Source of the DNA: Erysipelotrichia bacterium
GTDB taxonomy: Bacteria; Bacillota_I; Bacilli_A; Erysipelotrichales; Erysipelotrichaceae
Length of the DNA stretch: 36,636 nucleotides
Direction: 5' to 3'
NCBI GenBank assembly: GCA_009916335.1
Contig: SAAR01000004.1
Coordinates: 1 to 36,636, forward strand
Positions within the stretch are counted from its first letter, which is position 1. Every line of letters begins with the position of its first letter. The position numbers and the translations under genes were made by a program. Below, piece by piece: positions 7,540-15,121 of this stretch. The notes under the pieces were generated by a model that had not been told where the DNA came from, ran no database searches, and saw only the letters and a program-made list of their open reading frames with translations.

Positions 7540-8874
7540 CTATTTCAGACTGCTAAATAAGTCATTTAATGCTTCACTCATAGTTGGGTGAGTAAAGATA
7601 TGGTTAGCTAAATCATGTGCTTTGATACCATGATTCATAGCTAAGGCAACAATATTAATCATTTCTTCAGAATCGGTGCAAAACAACACACAGCCAAGAA
7701 TGTGATCGCTTTTAGCATCAACAACCGCTTTTAAGATTCCTTTGCTTTGATTGACAACATGTGCTCTAGGAATCGCTGCAGCAAGTAATGTTGCTGTTTT
7801 TACTTCATAACCTTGTGCAATTGCTTCTTGTTCACTTAACCCTACTCTAGAAAAGGTAGGTGTTGTAAACATGGAGTAGGGAATTGCCCCACGATTGTTT
7901 GTCGTTCTTGATTGATCTTGAAGAATTTGTGATGCCACAATGCGATAATCATCTAAAGAGATGTAAGTGAATTGTAATCCACCTTTAACATCACCCATAG
8001 CATATACATTTTTCACGCTTGTTTCAAGTGTTTCGCTTACGATAATATTCCCTCTTTCATCAACTTTAATTCCTGTGTTTTCTAGTTTTAAAGCATCGAT
8101 ATTAGCTTTTCTTCCTGTTGCGACAAGCACAGCATCATAAACAGCTGTTTTTTCTTCGTTGTTTTCACTGTATGTGATAAGTACTTGTTCTTCTTGATTT
8201 TGTACTTTATGAACAGATGAATGAAAGATAAAGTTGACTCCTTGTGCGTTTAGTGTTTCTAAAATGGCATCAACCACTTCTTCATCTTCCCGCTTGATTA
8301 AACGATCGCCATGTTCAAAGACACTCACTTTACTGCCATAACTTGCAAACATGCTGGCAAACTCTAAACCGATATAACCTCCACCAATAATTGCTAAAGA
8401 ATTAGGTAGTTTTGTTTCTTTCATCAGTGTTGCACTTGTATAAATGTGCTTTGTTTCTTGTATTCCTTCAATATTAGGAATGATGGAAGTGGAACCAGTA
8501 TTGATAAAAATATACTCTGCTTGCAATACTTCTTCTTTTCCTTCTATATTAATTACTACTTCATAATCACTTTTGAAATGTGCTTCTGCTGTATAGATGG
8601 TTACATTTTCTAAACTTGCCAGTTTATCATAGTTTTTTTGACGAAGAGATTGAATTAGTGTTTCTTTATATCGCATCGCTTCTTCATAACTTTTAGCACT
8701 TGCTTGTTTAATTAATGTTTTTGTAGGAATACAACCTTCATTAATACAAGTTCCACCATACATTTCTTTAGATTTTTCGATTAAAGCTACTTTTTTATTT
8801 GCTTTTGCCAACTGTGCAGCTAATGTTTTCGCTCCTTTCCCAAAACCGATTAAGATTGCATCATATTTTTTCAT
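7540..8874 (-). CDS. rclA: RclA-like pyridine nucleotide-disulfide oxidoreductase
   Basis: This 444-residue flavoprotein resembles E. coli RclA closely along its length, including GGTCINEGCIPTK with the redox pair C43/C48, the NAD(P)-binding IGGGYIGLEFASMFA, the block GGLQFTYISLDDYRIV, and the C-terminal FTHPTMSEALNDLF with H429 and E434. E. coli RclA is a hypothiocyanite reductase that protects against chlorine- and thiocyanate-derived oxidants made by host peroxidases. Here it is first in an operon with thioredoxin and an HxlR-type regulator, which fits that role. The ribosome site AGAGGT is 9 bases before the ATG. Mercuric reductase is less likely because the N-terminal metal-binding domain and C-terminal cysteines are absent. 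Confidence 0.9.
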   Translation of the reverse strand: MKKYDAILIGFGKGAKTLAAQLAKANKKVALIEKSKEMYGGTCINEGCIPTKTLIKQASAKSYEEAMRYKETLIQSLRQKNYDKLASLENVTIYTAEAHFKSDYEVVINIEGKEEVLQAEYIFINTGSTSIIPNIEGIQETKHIYTSATLMKETKLPNSLAIIGGGYIGLEFASMFASYGSKVSVFEHGDRLIKREDEEVVDAILETLNAQGVNFIFHSSVHKVQNQEEQVLITYSENNEEKTAVYDAVLVATGRKANIDALKLENTGIKVDERGNIIVSETLETSVKNVYAMGDVKGGLQFTYISLDDYRIVASQILQDQSRTTNNRGAIPYSMFTTPTFSRVGLSEQEAIAQGYEVKTATLLAAAIPRAHVVNQSKGILKAVVDAKSDHILGCVLFCTDSEEMINIVALAMNHGIKAHDLANHIFTHPTMSEALNDLFSSLK

Positions 8875-8902
8875 AAGTATGACCTCTTTTCTTTACACTC
8901 AC

Positions 8903-8930
8903 ATTATAACACTAAGATTTATAATGTCAA
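8903..8930 (-). promoter_or_regulatory. Promoter of the rclA-trxA-hxlR operon
   Basis: On the minus strand TTGACA (8930-8925) and TATAAT (8908-8903) are both perfect consensus with a 16-base spacer, and TGT before the -10 box makes an extended -10. A promoter this strong would normally need repression. Confidence 0.85.
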
Positions 8931-8955
8931 GTAACTTTAAAAAATAAAGTAAGTT
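8929..8955. promoter_or_regulatory. Candidate HxlR operator overlapping the rclA -35 box
   Basis: Arms AAGTAACTTTA (8929-8939) and TAAAGTAAGTT (8945-8955) match as an inverted repeat at 9 of 11 positions around an AAAAA centre. The left arm touches the -35 hexamer. Position and symmetry suit a dimeric winged-helix repressor; the link to the HxlR protein is inferred. Confidence 0.55.
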
Positions 8956-8988
8956 TTTGCTTTGGTGTACTGGAATGTATGATTATTA

Positions 8989-9017
8989 TTGTTTTTACTG
9001 TATAATTACTATATAAT
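8989..9017 (+). promoter_or_regulatory. Promoter of the ACT-UPF0210 operon
   Basis: TTGTTT (8989-8994) and TATAAT (9012-9017) are separated by 17 bases. A second TATAAT at 9001 lacks a good -35 box. Confidence 0.6.
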
Positions 9018-9048
9018 GTAAAAAATAAATAAGGAGGAATTTTAACGT

Positions 9049-9318
9049 ATGAGAGCTGTATTGAGTGTAATTGGAAAAGATGGTGTTGGTATCTTAGCTA
9101 ATGTTAGTGGAAAATGTAAAGAAGTAAATGCAAATGTTGTAGATGTAAACCAAACCATTATGCAGGATATGTTCTGTATGATTATGTTAATTGAAATTGA
9201 TAAATTAAGTGTGGCATATACAGATTTTGTAGATGAAATGGGGAAATATGGTGATTCCTTAGGTCTTAAAATTCACGTTATGCATGAAGATATTTTTAAA
9301 TCAATGCACACCATTTAA
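9049..9318 (+). CDS. ACT domain-containing protein (UPF0237 family)
   Basis: This 89-residue protein is a single ACT domain, beginning MRAVLSVIGKDGVGILANV, with the ligand-loop pattern of GcvR-like ACT proteins. ACT domains bind amino acids or other small effectors. In many Bacillota it is paired with a UPF0210 gene, as here, 14 bases downstream. An AAGGAGG site precedes the start at a rather long spacing of 11 bases. Its ligand is unknown; a regulatory subunit for the UPF0210 protein is a reasonable inference. Confidence 0.88.
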   Translation: MRAVLSVIGKDGVGILANVSGKCKEVNANVVDVNQTIMQDMFCMIMLIEIDKLSVAYTDFVDEMGKYGDSLGLKIHVMHEDIFKSMHTI

Positions 9319-9332
9319 CAGGAGGATAAGAC

Positions 9333-10691
9333 ATGTTAAATACAGATAATATATTAGAAACGATCACGATGATTGATGAAGAAGATTTAGATGTTAGAAC
9401 GATTACAATGGGAATTTCTTTATTAGATTGTTGTGATAGCGATATTGATAAGTCTTGTGAAAAGGTTTATAACAAAATTACAAGATTAGCAAAAGATTTA
9501 GTAAAAACAGGAGAACAGATTGAAAAAGAATATGGGATTCCTATTATTAATAAACGTATTTCTGTTACACCAATTGCAATGTTAGTTGGGGTATCAGGAG
9601 GAGATCCTGTGAAATATGCTCATACTTTAGAAAGAGCTGCACAAACAGTAGGGGTTAACTTTATTGGTGGGTTTAGTGCATTAGTGCAAAAAGGATTCAG
9701 TGCAGGAGATAAAGAACTGATTGCAGCGATTCCTCGTGCATTAAAGGAAACACAACACCTTTGTGCTTCTGTCAATGTTGGTTCAACAAAAGCGGGAATC
9801 AATATGGATGCTGTGGCAATGATGGGAAAAGTAGTGAAGGAATGTGCAGAGTTAACGAAAGATCAAAACTGTATTGGAGCTGCAAAACTAGTTGTTTTCT
9901 GTAATGCAGTAGAAGATAATCCATTTATGGCAGGTGCTTTTCATGGGGTTGGAGAACCTGATGTGGAATTACATGTTGGGGTAAGTGGTCCAGGTGTTGT
10001 AAGAGCTGCATTAGCGAAAGCACCAAAAGATTTGCCAATGAATGAGATCGCTGATTTAATTAAACGAACAGCCTTTAAGATCACACGCATGGGGCAAATG
10101 GTTGGGGCAATTGCTTCTAAACGTTTACAAGTACCTTTTGGTATTGTTGATTTATCATTAGCACCAACACCAGCAGTAGGTGATTCAGTGGCTTATATTT
10201 TAGAAGAAATGGGATTAGCTTCTTGTGGAGGATATGGTACCACAGCTTGTTTAGCTATGTTAAATGATGCCGTTAAAAAAGGTGGAGTTATGGCTAGTAG
10301 TTCTGTCGGTGGTTTATCAGGTGCGTTTATTCCTGTTAGTGAAGATGCAGGAATGATTGCTGCTACAAGAGCTGGAACATTATCATTAGAAAAATTAGAA
10401 GCGATGACAGCGGTTTGTTCAGTAGGGTTAGATATGGTTGTGATTCCAGGAGAAACAAGTGCAGAAGTAATTTCAGGTATTATTGCTGATGAAGCAGCGA
10501 TTGGTATGGTCAATTCAAAAACAACGGCGGTAAGAGCAATTCCAGCAATTGGCTATCAAGTTGGTGATGAACTTGAATTTGGTGGATTACTTGGAAGTGG
10601 TCCAGTAATGAATATTAATCAAACCCCTTGTGATGTTATGATTCATCGTGGCGGAAAAATTCCTGCTCCTTTACAAAGCCTTAAAAATTAG
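9333..10691 (+). CDS. UPF0210 (PFL-like) family protein
   Basis: This 452-residue protein belongs to UPF0210 (DUF711), conserved proteins with a fold related to pyruvate formate-lyase but with no proven reaction. Glycine- and alanine-rich stretches such as [18 protein letters not shown] and [15 protein letters not shown] are typical. It has no evident glycyl-radical motif. It follows the ACT gene in one operon and ends at a strong terminator. The constant pairing suggests a two-component enzyme or sensor of a small metabolite, which is inference. Confidence 0.88.
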   Translation: MLNTDNILETITMIDEEDLDVRTITMGISLLDCCDSDIDKSCEKVYNKITRLAKDLVKTGEQIEKEYGIPIINKRISVTPIAMLVGVSGGDPVKYAHTLERAAQTVGVNFIGGFSALVQKGFSAGDKELIAAIPRALKETQHLCASVNVGSTKAGINMDAVAMMGKVVKECAELTKDQNCIGAAKLVVFCNAVEDNPFMAGAFHGVGEPDVELHVGVSGPGVVRAALAKAPKDLPMNEIADLIKRTAFKITRMGQMVGAIASKRLQVPFGIVDLSLAPTPAVGDSVAYILEEMGLASCGGYGTTACLAMLNDAVKKGGVMASSSVGGLSGAFIPVSEDAGMIAATRAGTLSLEKLEAMTAVCSVGLDMVVIPGETSAEVISGIIADEAAIGMVNSKTTAVRAIPAIGYQVGDELEFGGLLGSGPVMNINQTPCDVMIHRGGKIPAPLQSLKN

Positions 10692-10701
10692 AAGAATATA
10701 C

Positions 10702-10737
10702 AAAGCACACCAATTTAGTTTAATGTGTGCTTTTTTT
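10702..10737 (+). terminator. Terminator after the UPF0210 gene
   Basis: Arms AAAGCACA and TGTGCTTT enclose a loop and lead into a run of seven T. Confidence 0.88.
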
Positions 10738-10775
10738 GTGTCATAATAGAAATAACAAATATGGAGGACATGAAC

Positions 10776-11669
10776 ATGAAGTATGCAGTAGGTATTGATA
10801 TTGGGGGAACAAACACAAGGGTAGCATTAGTAAATGAAAAAATACAGATCGTAGAGCGAATCCAGTTTTCTACTGATGTAGATGAACCAAAAACAACGAT
10901 AGCCAAAATCGCACAATGTATAACAAATTTTAATGAGGATATTTGTGGGATTGGGCTTTCTTGTCCTGGACCTTTAGATTTACTCAATGGAAAAATATTG
11001 GAAACGACTAATCTAAATGAAAAGTGGCATCATTTTGCCATCAATGAAGCAATCAAGCAAGCGTGTGGTTATCCTGTCTATTTAGAAAATGATGCCAATT
11101 TAGCAGCTCTTGCAGAGGCTGTGATAGGAGCAGGAAAAGATTACGAGTATGTCCAGTTTTTAACGGTATCGACAGGATTAGGAAGTGGACAAGTTATTAA
11201 TAAGCAAATTTATATTGGTGCACATGGGTTTGCTCATGAGGTAGCAAATGTTTGTTTGTGGAAAGATGGACCAACGCATGGATCTATTTATCCAGGTGGT
11301 GTAGAAGCAATTTGTAGTGGCACAGCCATTATGAATCGAGCAATAAAGGCAGGATTGCAGGTGGAACATGCAGGTGAAGTCAATGATTTGGCAAAGCAAG
11401 GCAATGAAGTGGCCCAACAAATCATGGACGATGCAAAGGAATATTTAGCGAATATGTGTGCGACTTTGATTGCGATTATTGATCCTGAAATTATTATTTT
11501 AGGAGGTAGTGTCGCTTTAAAGATTGATCACTTTGTAGAGGAAGTGGAACAATTAACGAAAACAAAAGTGTTCGATATTGTAAAACCGTATGTAAATATT
11601 AAAAAAGCAAAGTTAGATGAAGATAGTGGATTGTTAGGAGCAGGATATTTAGCCTTTAGCAAAATGTGA
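10776..11669 (+). CDS. ROK family sugar kinase without the zinc-binding cysteines
   Basis: This 297-residue protein is a ROK kinase, likely phosphorylating a hexose with ATP. The phosphate loop DIGGTNTR (7-14), the segment GLSCPGPLD, the catalytic region LENDANLAALAEA and STGLGSG are clear. The usual ROK zinc site, a CxCGxxGC cluster, is replaced by HGSIYPGGVEAICSG, so the structural zinc is missing. The start at 10776 is chosen because GGAGG (10763-10767) is 8 bases away; the ATG at 10770 is too close. It is alone after a terminator, and the region downstream is gene-poor. Substrate is uncertain. Confidence 0.85.
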   Translation: MKYAVGIDIGGTNTRVALVNEKIQIVERIQFSTDVDEPKTTIAKIAQCITNFNEDICGIGLSCPGPLDLLNGKILETTNLNEKWHHFAINEAIKQACGYPVYLENDANLAALAEAVIGAGKDYEYVQFLTVSTGLGSGQVINKQIYIGAHGFAHEVANVCLWKDGPTHGSIYPGGVEAICSGTAIMNRAIKAGLQVEHAGEVNDLAKQGNEVAQQIMDDAKEYLANMCATLIAIIDPEIIILGGSVALKIDHFVEEVEQLTKTKVFDIVKPYVNIKKAKLDEDSGLLGAGYLAFSKM

Positions 11670-11755
11670 GTTAGTAAAACAATTGACGAGTCATTGTCAT
11701 TAAATGAATACGTTTCTAAGGCAGGATATATCAGCGAGGGAAATATATGAGAACT

Positions 11756-11803
11756 GTTTTCTGTTTTTAATGGCAGAAAACCCATAAGTCTTTAGCTTAT
11801 GGG
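11756..11803. repeat. Two adjacent hairpins, possible IS200/IS605-type end
   Basis: GTTTTCTG (11756-11763) pairs with CAGAAAAC (11774-11781), and immediately next CCCATAAG (11781-11788) pairs with CTTATGGG (11796-11803). Homology to an ATPase on the minus strand stops exactly at 11803, so this looks like an inserted sequence boundary. Subterminal hairpins are typical of IS200/IS605 elements, but no transposase gene is present; identity is inferred. Confidence 0.4.
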
Positions 11804-11973
11804 TAGTTCACAGAGATAATTTGACTAGAATCAACACCATTACGCAAAAGTTCATCAGCAAATAACCTAAGTAATGTTGATTTCCCACGCCTCCTGATTC
11901 CAGTAATAACTTTAATGATATTTTTGTCTTTCCATTCTCTCAATTTCTCAAGGTATTCTTTACGTTCAATTAT
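11797..11973 (-). pseudogene. N-terminal fragment of an AAA ATPase (DUF4143-type), start codon lost
   Basis: Reading on the minus strand from 11973 gives IIERKEYLEKLREW, then KVITGIRRRGKSTLLRL, which is the P-loop (Walker A) of the ATP-binding proteins that carry a DUF4143 domain, usually near 400 residues. The frame ends after ISVNYP at a stop in the hairpin region, so about 59 codons remain. Where the ATG should be, 7 bases after an AAAGGAGG site, there is ATA. Loss of the start codon and of about 85 percent of the gene means it is dead. The promoter upstream still looks intact. Some family members are fusions with helicase-like or DNA-binding domains, but nothing of that remains here. Confidence 0.75.
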
Positions 11974-11987
11974 AAAAGTGCCTCCTT

Positions 11988-12169
11988 TGTATTCTCGTTA
12001 TAGAACACATTGTTGTGAAAATCAAGATGTGTTCTCATTTGAGAACACATCGTTATGAAAATCAAGTTGTGTTCTCATTTGAGAACACATTGTTGTGAAA
12101 ATCAAGTTGTGTTCTCATTTGAGAACACATTGTTGTGAAAATCAAGTTGTGTTCTCATTTGAGAACACA
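11988..12169. repeat. Array of five 22-bp palindromes at exact 40-bp period
   Basis: The 40-bp unit is repeated in 12001-12170. Each junction contains a palindrome with arms TGTGTTCTCA and TGAGAACACA around TT, at 12028-12049, 12068-12089, 12108-12129 and 12148-12169, all four identical. A fifth, diverged copy (4 differences) lies in phase at 11988-12009. The sequence between palindromes is nearly constant (TGTTGTGAAAATCAAG with two substitutions in one copy), so it is not a CRISPR array. The diverged copy contains the -10 box of the ATPase fragment, so the array may be a set of operator sites. Confidence 0.9.
11997..12025 (-). promoter_or_regulatory. Promoter of the dead ATPase gene, inside the palindrome array
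   Basis: On the minus strand TTGATT (12025-12020) and TATAAC (12002-11997) are 17 bases apart. The -10 box sits in the centre of the diverged palindrome, and an AAAGGAGG site follows at 11988-11981. Every repeat unit also carries TTGATT, but only this unit has a matching -10. Confidence 0.6.
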
Positions 12170-12289
12170 TATTACATAGTTTTATAATTATTATCTATAT
12201 ATGATAGTTTAGTATCAGATATACAAAATTAACATTAATAAATAATTTTTTAAATAAGTTTGGTTTAAATACAAAAAAAGAGGCGTGAA

Positions 12290-12435
12290 ATGAAAATTTT
12301 ACTTGTAGAATTAGGATATAAGAATACATGGTAGTGATTTGCTAGAAACTGTTGAAGGAATGATGAATACAGATGAAGGTATATGATAATGAAAGATTAG
12401 CAATCGTTGAGAAGAAATCAGTTACTTGGTTATAA
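12290..12435 (+). pseudogene. Decayed coding remnant, family not recognised
   Basis: An AAAGAGG site (12277-12283) precedes ATG at 12290, and the frame reads MKILLVELGYKNTW before a stop at 12332. Shifted frames continue with plausible protein, GSDLLETVEGMMNTDEG from 12330, then VYDNERLAIVEKKSVTWL ending at 12435. Two frameshifts in about 145 bases suggest a broken small gene. I do not recognise the product, and chance reading cannot be excluded. The rest of 12171-12500 is very AT-rich and shows nothing else. Confidence 0.3.
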
Positions 12436-12505
12436 AATATAAAAATAATTACAATTATAATTTTTGTATCAAAAATAAAATAAGGCATTTTTTTCTTGTT
12501 TTATT

Positions 12506-12533
12506 TTGATTTTATGGCATATTATGGTATATT
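12506..12533 (+). promoter_or_regulatory. Candidate promoter of the diguanylate cyclase gene
   Basis: TTGATT (12506-12511) and TATATT (12528-12533) are 16 bases apart, 34 bases before the chosen start codon. Confidence 0.5.
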
Positions 12534-12567
12534 TTCTTTGATAAATGTAAGTAAAGAAGGTGCTATC

Positions 12568-14367
12568 ATGAAAATTAAAAAACCTAATTTTCTCATATAT
12601 TTTATATGTATTAGTATTATTTTTATCGTGTCTATTAGTGCCTTTACTTTTTATACGAATCGCTTAAATAAATCATTTGCCAATATTGAAACACAAAATT
12701 TTCGTGCGTTTGGAGAAACAAGATACCAAGAAATTATTGCTAAAATTGATAATGTAAAGGCAACAGTAAGTGTTGCAGCGAGTGCGATAAGTTTAGATAT
12801 TGATGCTTTTACTAGTGAGGAAATCGCTACGATTATGGATTCTGCACAAGCACAAACAGATAGTTTTTATATGGATTATTTTGCTTTGCAATCCTTAGAT
12901 ACTGCATTGATGTCCAAAAAAGATCAGTTGCTCATTGAACAAATAAAAAATGGCGAAAGTGTTGTTTCCGATGTTGCTTATGATGATACTTATGAAGATA
13001 ACAAGAATTTTTTCGGGGTTGCTTCTCCTGTTTATAAAGGCGAAGAAGTTGTAGGGTTTGTTCGTGCATTAGTCCCTTCTAGTATATTAATTACTTCTGA
13101 ACAGACAGGATTTTTAAGAGATAGTATGGGAGGATATTTACTTTACAGTGATGGTACATTAGTAAATACTTTGAGTGAAAAAAATAATTTTTTAACATCT
13201 TTAATTCCTTATGGGGCAGATGAAAAAACAATTCATCGTATATTAGATGATATGGAAAAAGGAAAATCAGCGGTTCGCTCTATTAAAATGGAAGATACAA
13301 AGACTTATATGTATTATACACCATTGCCATATAATAACTGGTATATGGTTAGTACGATGGAAGAAAGTGAATTAAGTGCTTATCGTGGTGATTTGCGTGA
13401 TTTATCTCTTCAATTAATTGTGGCTATCGTTGCGATTGCGATTGTGGTAGGAACACTTTTCATCTTATATATGAATCGTAAAGAAAGAAAAATAAAGATG
13501 GAAACGGAACGTTTTTCATTACTAGTCAATTTTACGGATACGATTTTATGTAAATATATTTATCGAGAAGATGTTTTGTTGTTTACACCAAATAGTGTAG
13601 AGGTATTAGCGTTAGATAATATTACGATTGAAAACTTTATGAAAGAGCATCGTGGTTTAGAGATTATACACCCTGATGATTTAGAAATAATTAGAAAAGT
13701 TGTTTTTGATCATTCTAATCCAACAGATAAAATGAATTTAGAAATAAGATTAAAGACGAAAGATGATAACTATTTATGGTTCGATATTCAATTAGAATTT
13801 ATTTATCATAAAAAAGAGTTAGATAGTATTATTGCAAAACTGACAGATAATTCTGAAAATAAACTTAAATTAGATAACTTAAAAGAAAAAGCTAGTTATG
13901 ATGGTTTAACAGGTTTATTCCGCTATCCAATATTAAAAGAACAGGTAGAAATGGAAATTGAAAAGCAAACATTAGGTGCTTTATGTATTTTAGATTGTGA
14001 TCGCTTTAAACAGATTAACGATACTTATGGACATGCAGTTGGGGATCGATGTTTAGTTGTTTTAGCTGAATGTTTACAAAAACAGGTTATAAAAAATAAT
14101 TTGGTTGGTCGCTATGGTGGAGATGAGTTTATTATGTACATTATCAATGAAGAGGACCTCATGAATATTGAGGCATTCTTGCAAGGATTAATTGGTACGA
14201 TTAATCAAATTGAGATTAGCGATTATCCACAAATTAAACTATCTAGTAGTATTGGTGTAGCATTCTATCATGAGAACACAAGTTATGAAGAAATGTTTGA
14301 AGAAGCAGATAAATGCTTGTATCAAGCTAAAAAAGATGCTTTGAAAAAGTATAGTATTAAACGTTAA
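12568..14367 (+). CDS. Membrane-bound sensor diguanylate cyclase (Cache-PAS-GGDEF)
   Basis: This 599-residue protein would make cyclic di-GMP. It has an N-terminal membrane helix (about 9-28), an extracellular Cache-like sensor (about 30-280), a second helix (about 285-306), a PAS-like cytoplasmic region (about 320-430) and a C-terminal GGDEF domain. The active-site motif GGDEF is at 517-521 and the nucleotide region ILDCDRFKQIND precedes it. The residues before the motif are IKNN, not RxxD, so the product-inhibition I-site is absent. The start at 12568 follows AAGAAGG by 7 bases; the frame is open further upstream but without a ribosome site. It is a single-gene unit; no EAL or PilZ gene is in the window. 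Confidence 0.9.
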   Translation: MKIKKPNFLIYFICISIIFIVSISAFTFYTNRLNKSFANIETQNFRAFGETRYQEIIAKIDNVKATVSVAASAISLDIDAFTSEEIATIMDSAQAQTDSFYMDYFALQSLDTALMSKKDQLLIEQIKNGESVVSDVAYDDTYEDNKNFFGVASPVYKGEEVVGFVRALVPSSILITSEQTGFLRDSMGGYLLYSDGTLVNTLSEKNNFLTSLIPYGADEKTIHRILDDMEKGKSAVRSIKMEDTKTYMYYTPLPYNNWYMVSTMEESELSAYRGDLRDLSLQLIVAIVAIAIVVGTLFILYMNRKERKIKMETERFSLLVNFTDTILCKYIYREDVLLFTPNSVEVLALDNITIENFMKEHRGLEIIHPDDLEIIRKVVFDHSNPTDKMNLEIRLKTKDDNYLWFDIQLEFIYHKKELDSIIAKLTDNSENKLKLDNLKEKASYDGLTGLFRYPILKEQVEMEIEKQTLGALCILDCDRFKQINDTYGHAVGDRCLVVLAECLQKQVIKNNLVGRYGGDEFIMYIINEEDLMNIEAFLQGLIGTINQIEISDYPQIKLSSSIGVAFYHENTSYEEMFEEADKCLYQAKKDALKKYSIKR

Positions 14368-14419
14368 ATAAAATAGAAATGATACATCATTAATGGATAA
14401 CAGATTTTCCTTTGTTTGT

Positions 14420-14463
14420 AATGCACCTCTAATTTGGATAACCCAATAGGAGGTGCATTTTGC
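14420..14463 (+). terminator. Terminator after the diguanylate cyclase gene
   Basis: Arms AATGCACCTC (14420-14429) and GAGGTGCATT (14450-14459) form a 10-bp stem with a 20-base loop followed by TTTT. It lies between convergent genes and may also act on the minus strand, though the T-run there is poor. Confidence 0.7.
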
Positions 14464-14494
14464 CCATAACCCTTTTCTTTAGAAATGGGGAGTG

Positions 14495-15121
14495 TCAATA
14501 TAAATCTTTGTTCTGTTTGTAAAATAGAATGGCTAATTGTGTACGATCTCTTACTTGTAATTTATTCATTAAATCACTAAGATAATTTCGTATCGTTCCT
14601 TCACTTAAATACAATTTATTTGCAATTTCCTTATTATTTAAACCATCTGCCACACAGCGTAACAGTTCTAGTTCTTTTTCATTTAGATGGTAGTTGTTTA
14701 AACTTGTATTGGCCATTAAAAAGTTAGGAATCTTAGAAATAATTTCATTTCCAAAGATGGATTGATTAGAGGCAACTGCTTTTAAGCTAGGAATAATACT
14801 TTCAAAATCCTGTTTTAATAAATACCCTTTTGCCCCCATGCGTAACGCTTTAATAATATATTCATCATCAAGAAAGGTTGTTAGGTATAGTATTTTAGCA
14901 TGAGGATAGTGCTTTAAAAGATATTCTCCTGCTTCTAAACCACTCATCTTTTCCATGCGAATATCCATAAGCATAATATCAGGACGATATTGTTCATATA
15001 ATTGAATTGCTTCTTCGCCATTATTACCAATGGCTAATACTTCTATTTGTTCATCACTACTAATAATTGTCTTTAATGATGCGGATACAAGTTTATCATC
15101 ATCAACGATTACAATTTTCAT
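14495..15121 (-). CDS. LuxR/NarL-type response regulator
   Basis: This 208-residue protein has a receiver domain (about 1-120) with acidic pocket DDD at 7-9, phosphoacceptor D53 in IMLMDIRM, and conserved lysine in GYLLKQD, then a LuxR helix-turn-helix (about 145-205) with GLNNKEIANKLYLSEGTIRNYL. It starts immediately after the stop codon of the histidine kinase, with a GGAGG site 9 bases upstream inside the kinase gene, so the pair is coupled. It probably activates the divergent ABC exporter, whose promoter has phased repeats. The layout resembles B. subtilis yvfRSTU. Confidence 0.92.
   Translation of the reverse strand: MKIVIVDDDKLVSASLKTIISSDEQIEVLAIGNNGEEAIQLYEQYRPDIMLMDIRMEKMSGLEAGEYLLKHYPHAKILYLTTFLDDEYIIKALRMGAKGYLLKQDFESIIPSLKAVASNQSIFGNEIISKIPNFLMANTSLNNYHLNEKELELLRCVADGLNNKEIANKLYLSEGTIRNYLSDLMNKLQVRDRTQLAILFYKQNKDLY

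Noticed and set aside
12001..12170. Possible CRISPR array
   Set aside because: The whole 40-bp unit is repeated, including the part between palindromes, so there are no variable spacers; no cas genes are in the window.
14271..14280. Half-site TGAGAACACA inside the diguanylate cyclase gene, matching the palindrome arm
   Set aside because: Only one arm is present and it is in coding sequence; a single 10-base match in 36 kb can be chance.
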